DNA from: JAVVUJ01 sp964582545
GTDB lineage: Bacteria; Bacillota; Clostridia; Peptostreptococcales; Anaerovoracaceae
DNA length: 64,000 nt
Direction of reading: 5' to 3'
NCBI GenBank assembly: GCA_964582545.1
Contig: CAZOSB010000009.1
Span: 1 to 64,000 of the forward strand
In this document: one piece after another, positions 63,030 to 64,000 of the stretch
Numbering within the stretch: position 1 is the stretch's first letter
How the letters are laid out: each line of letters begins with the position of its first letter
Notes under the pieces: generated by a model
Databases searched by the model: none
Seen by the model: only the letters and a program-made list of their open reading frames with translations
What the model was told of the DNA's origin: nothing
Translations under genes and position numbers: made by a program

Positions 63030-64000
63030 ATAAATCTCCGAAGTTAGTAAATGGGATATTATAAAAAGTTTTTTTTAAATTAACATTATTCTGGGTGAAG
63101 TGCTTCTTAATTATAGAGATTATCTCCGTTGATGTATCTTTTCCCTCATATGGATTTTCAATCTGCTTTATTTTGTCTTTAAATTCTTTACTTAATGCCT
63201 TATAAATCGCATTAACAATTGATTCTTTATTATTTAAGCAGTCAATGACTGTATTAGCTCTTATTCGTCCCTTTTGCCTATCACCAATGTTTACAGTCGG
63301 TGTTCCAAGAGATGGCGCCTCAATGATACCACTTGAGGAATTACCCACAACAGCTCCTACATATTTCATTACACTTAAATATCTAAGCTGACCCAAGGAG
63401 GAAAATGAAATTGCTTTATCTTCGTGATTAATGACATATTCCTTAATCAAATGGTTAATTATATTCCCATCTATGTCAGCATTAGCATTTGTAAAAATAA
63501 CCTTACATTCTTTTAGCTCGTTTATAGCTGTTAATAAAGCTTTAAACTGCTCTTCTGCTGTATCCTTTTCTAATGTTTCCGGATGAAATGTAACCAATAA
63601 AGTTTTATCATCAATTCTAAAATGAATCTGCTCTTCTATCTGTTCTTTGCTTAAAAGTCTTATTTTTTTTATATTTTCCACGCCGGTAGCACCTACATTA
63701 AAAACACGCTGCGGGTCTTCTCCTAGTTGAATGACACGTTTTCGATATGCTTCTGTACTGGTAAAATGTAAGTAACTCATTTTCGTAATAGAGTGTCTAA
63801 AGGCTTCATCAAATGCACCTTCTGTAGTTTCGCCACCGTACATATGGCAAATAGGTATCTTAAGCACAGTAGCCACACTTGCAATAGCCATCATCTCATA
63901 TCTATCTCCTAGGATAATAACCATATCAGGCATCAGTCTTTTAAAGCACTCTGCAAAACTTATCATTATCAGTCCCATGGTTTTAGATATACCGATTTGG
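63022..64000 (-). CDS. neuC: UDP-GlcNAc 2-epimerase, hydrolysing (NeuC-like), 5' end missing
   Basis: The frame remains open to the window edge (in-frame sequence reads QIGISKT before ATG 63978), so about 50-60 N-terminal residues lie outside. What is visible matches NeuC/LegG: GLIMISFAECFKRLMPDMV, ILGDRYEMMAIA, CHMYGGETTEGAFDEAFRHS, LVTFHPETLEKDT and GNSSSGIIEAPSLGTPTVNIG. It releases ManNAc-type sugar from the UDP-sugar for nonulosonic acid synthesis. The condensing synthase (NeuB) is not in the window and may lie just upstream. Confidence 0.9.
   Translation of the reverse strand, partial: QIGISKTMGLIMISFAECFKRLMPDMVIILGDRYEMMAIASVATVLKIPICHMYGGETTEGAFDEAFRHSITKMSYLHFTSTEAYRKRVIQLGEDPQRVFNVGATGVENIKKIRLLSKEQIEEQIHFRIDDKTLLVTFHPETLEKDTAEEQFKALLTAINELKECKVIFTNANADIDGNIINHLIKEYVINHEDKAISFSSLGQLRYLSVMKYVGAVVGNSSSGIIEAPSLGTPTVNIGDRQKGRIRANTVIDCLNNKESIVNAIYKALSKEFKDKIKQIENPYEGKDTSTEIISIIKKHFTQNNVNLKKTFYNIPFTNFGDLYG

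Noticed and set aside
1..64000. CRISPR arrays, insertion sequences and rRNA genes
   Set aside because: No regularly spaced direct repeats, transposase genes or rRNA-like sequence were seen on either strand.

Overview
The window looks like chromosome of a low-GC, strictly anaerobic, Gram-positive bacterium of the class Clostridia. The evidence is strong AGGAGG-type ribosome binding sites, TTG and GTG starts, a leucine T-box, a class III fructose-bisphosphatase, the FabK type of enoyl-ACP reductase, two aldehyde:ferredoxin oxidoreductase (AOR) family enzymes and an SLH-domain surface protein. No genus can be named from sequence alone.

Layout. (1) 1-1755: an AT-rich pair (unknown protein and tyrosine recombinase) next to tRNA-Lys(CTT). 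(2) 1898-4217, minus strand: O-acetylhomoserine sulfhydrylase, an Rrf2 regulator with three Fe-S-type cysteines, and a hotdog thioesterase. (3) 4347-16598: an Asn-rich mini-protein, then a seven-gene run (two unknown membrane proteins, a divergent PEP-carboxykinase-like protein, a UPF0182 protein, an atypical glutamine synthetase, serS, an alanine/sodium symporter) between a clear promoter and a strong terminator. (4) 16692-23375: fbp, then leuACDB behind a leucine T-box. (5) 23459-28300: a consensus promoter, a probable Moco/Tuco riboswitch with its own terminator, a polyferredoxin and two AOR genes, each followed by a MoaD/ThiS-like protein ending in Gly-Gly. (6) 28331-30417: a HaeIII-like restriction-modification pair. 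(7) 30582-37806: fatty-acid elongation genes fabH-K-D-G-F-Z, ending in a fusion of a MarR repressor to a second FabK-like flavoprotein. A FabT-type operator lies just downstream of the operon's -10 box. (8) 38334-43418: a 1694-residue SLH surface protein built from two A-C-B-A super-repeats. (9) 43737-64000: a large glycan cluster in two convergent blocks. It makes UDP-xylose, GDP-fucose and probably a CMP-activated nonulosonic acid, and encodes glycosyltransferases, methyltransferases and a radical SAM/SPASM protein.

The most unusual items are: the MarR-FabK fusion, which keeps an internal ribosome binding site and an in-frame TTG at the domain junction; a PglD/NeuD-like Rossmann module attached to five different enzymes of the glycan cluster; the promoter-aptamer-terminator arrangement before the AOR genes; and the repeat architecture of the surface protein. 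The surface protein next to the glycan genes suggests surface-layer or other cell-surface glycosylation, but no flippase, polymerase or oligosaccharyltransferase is visible here.
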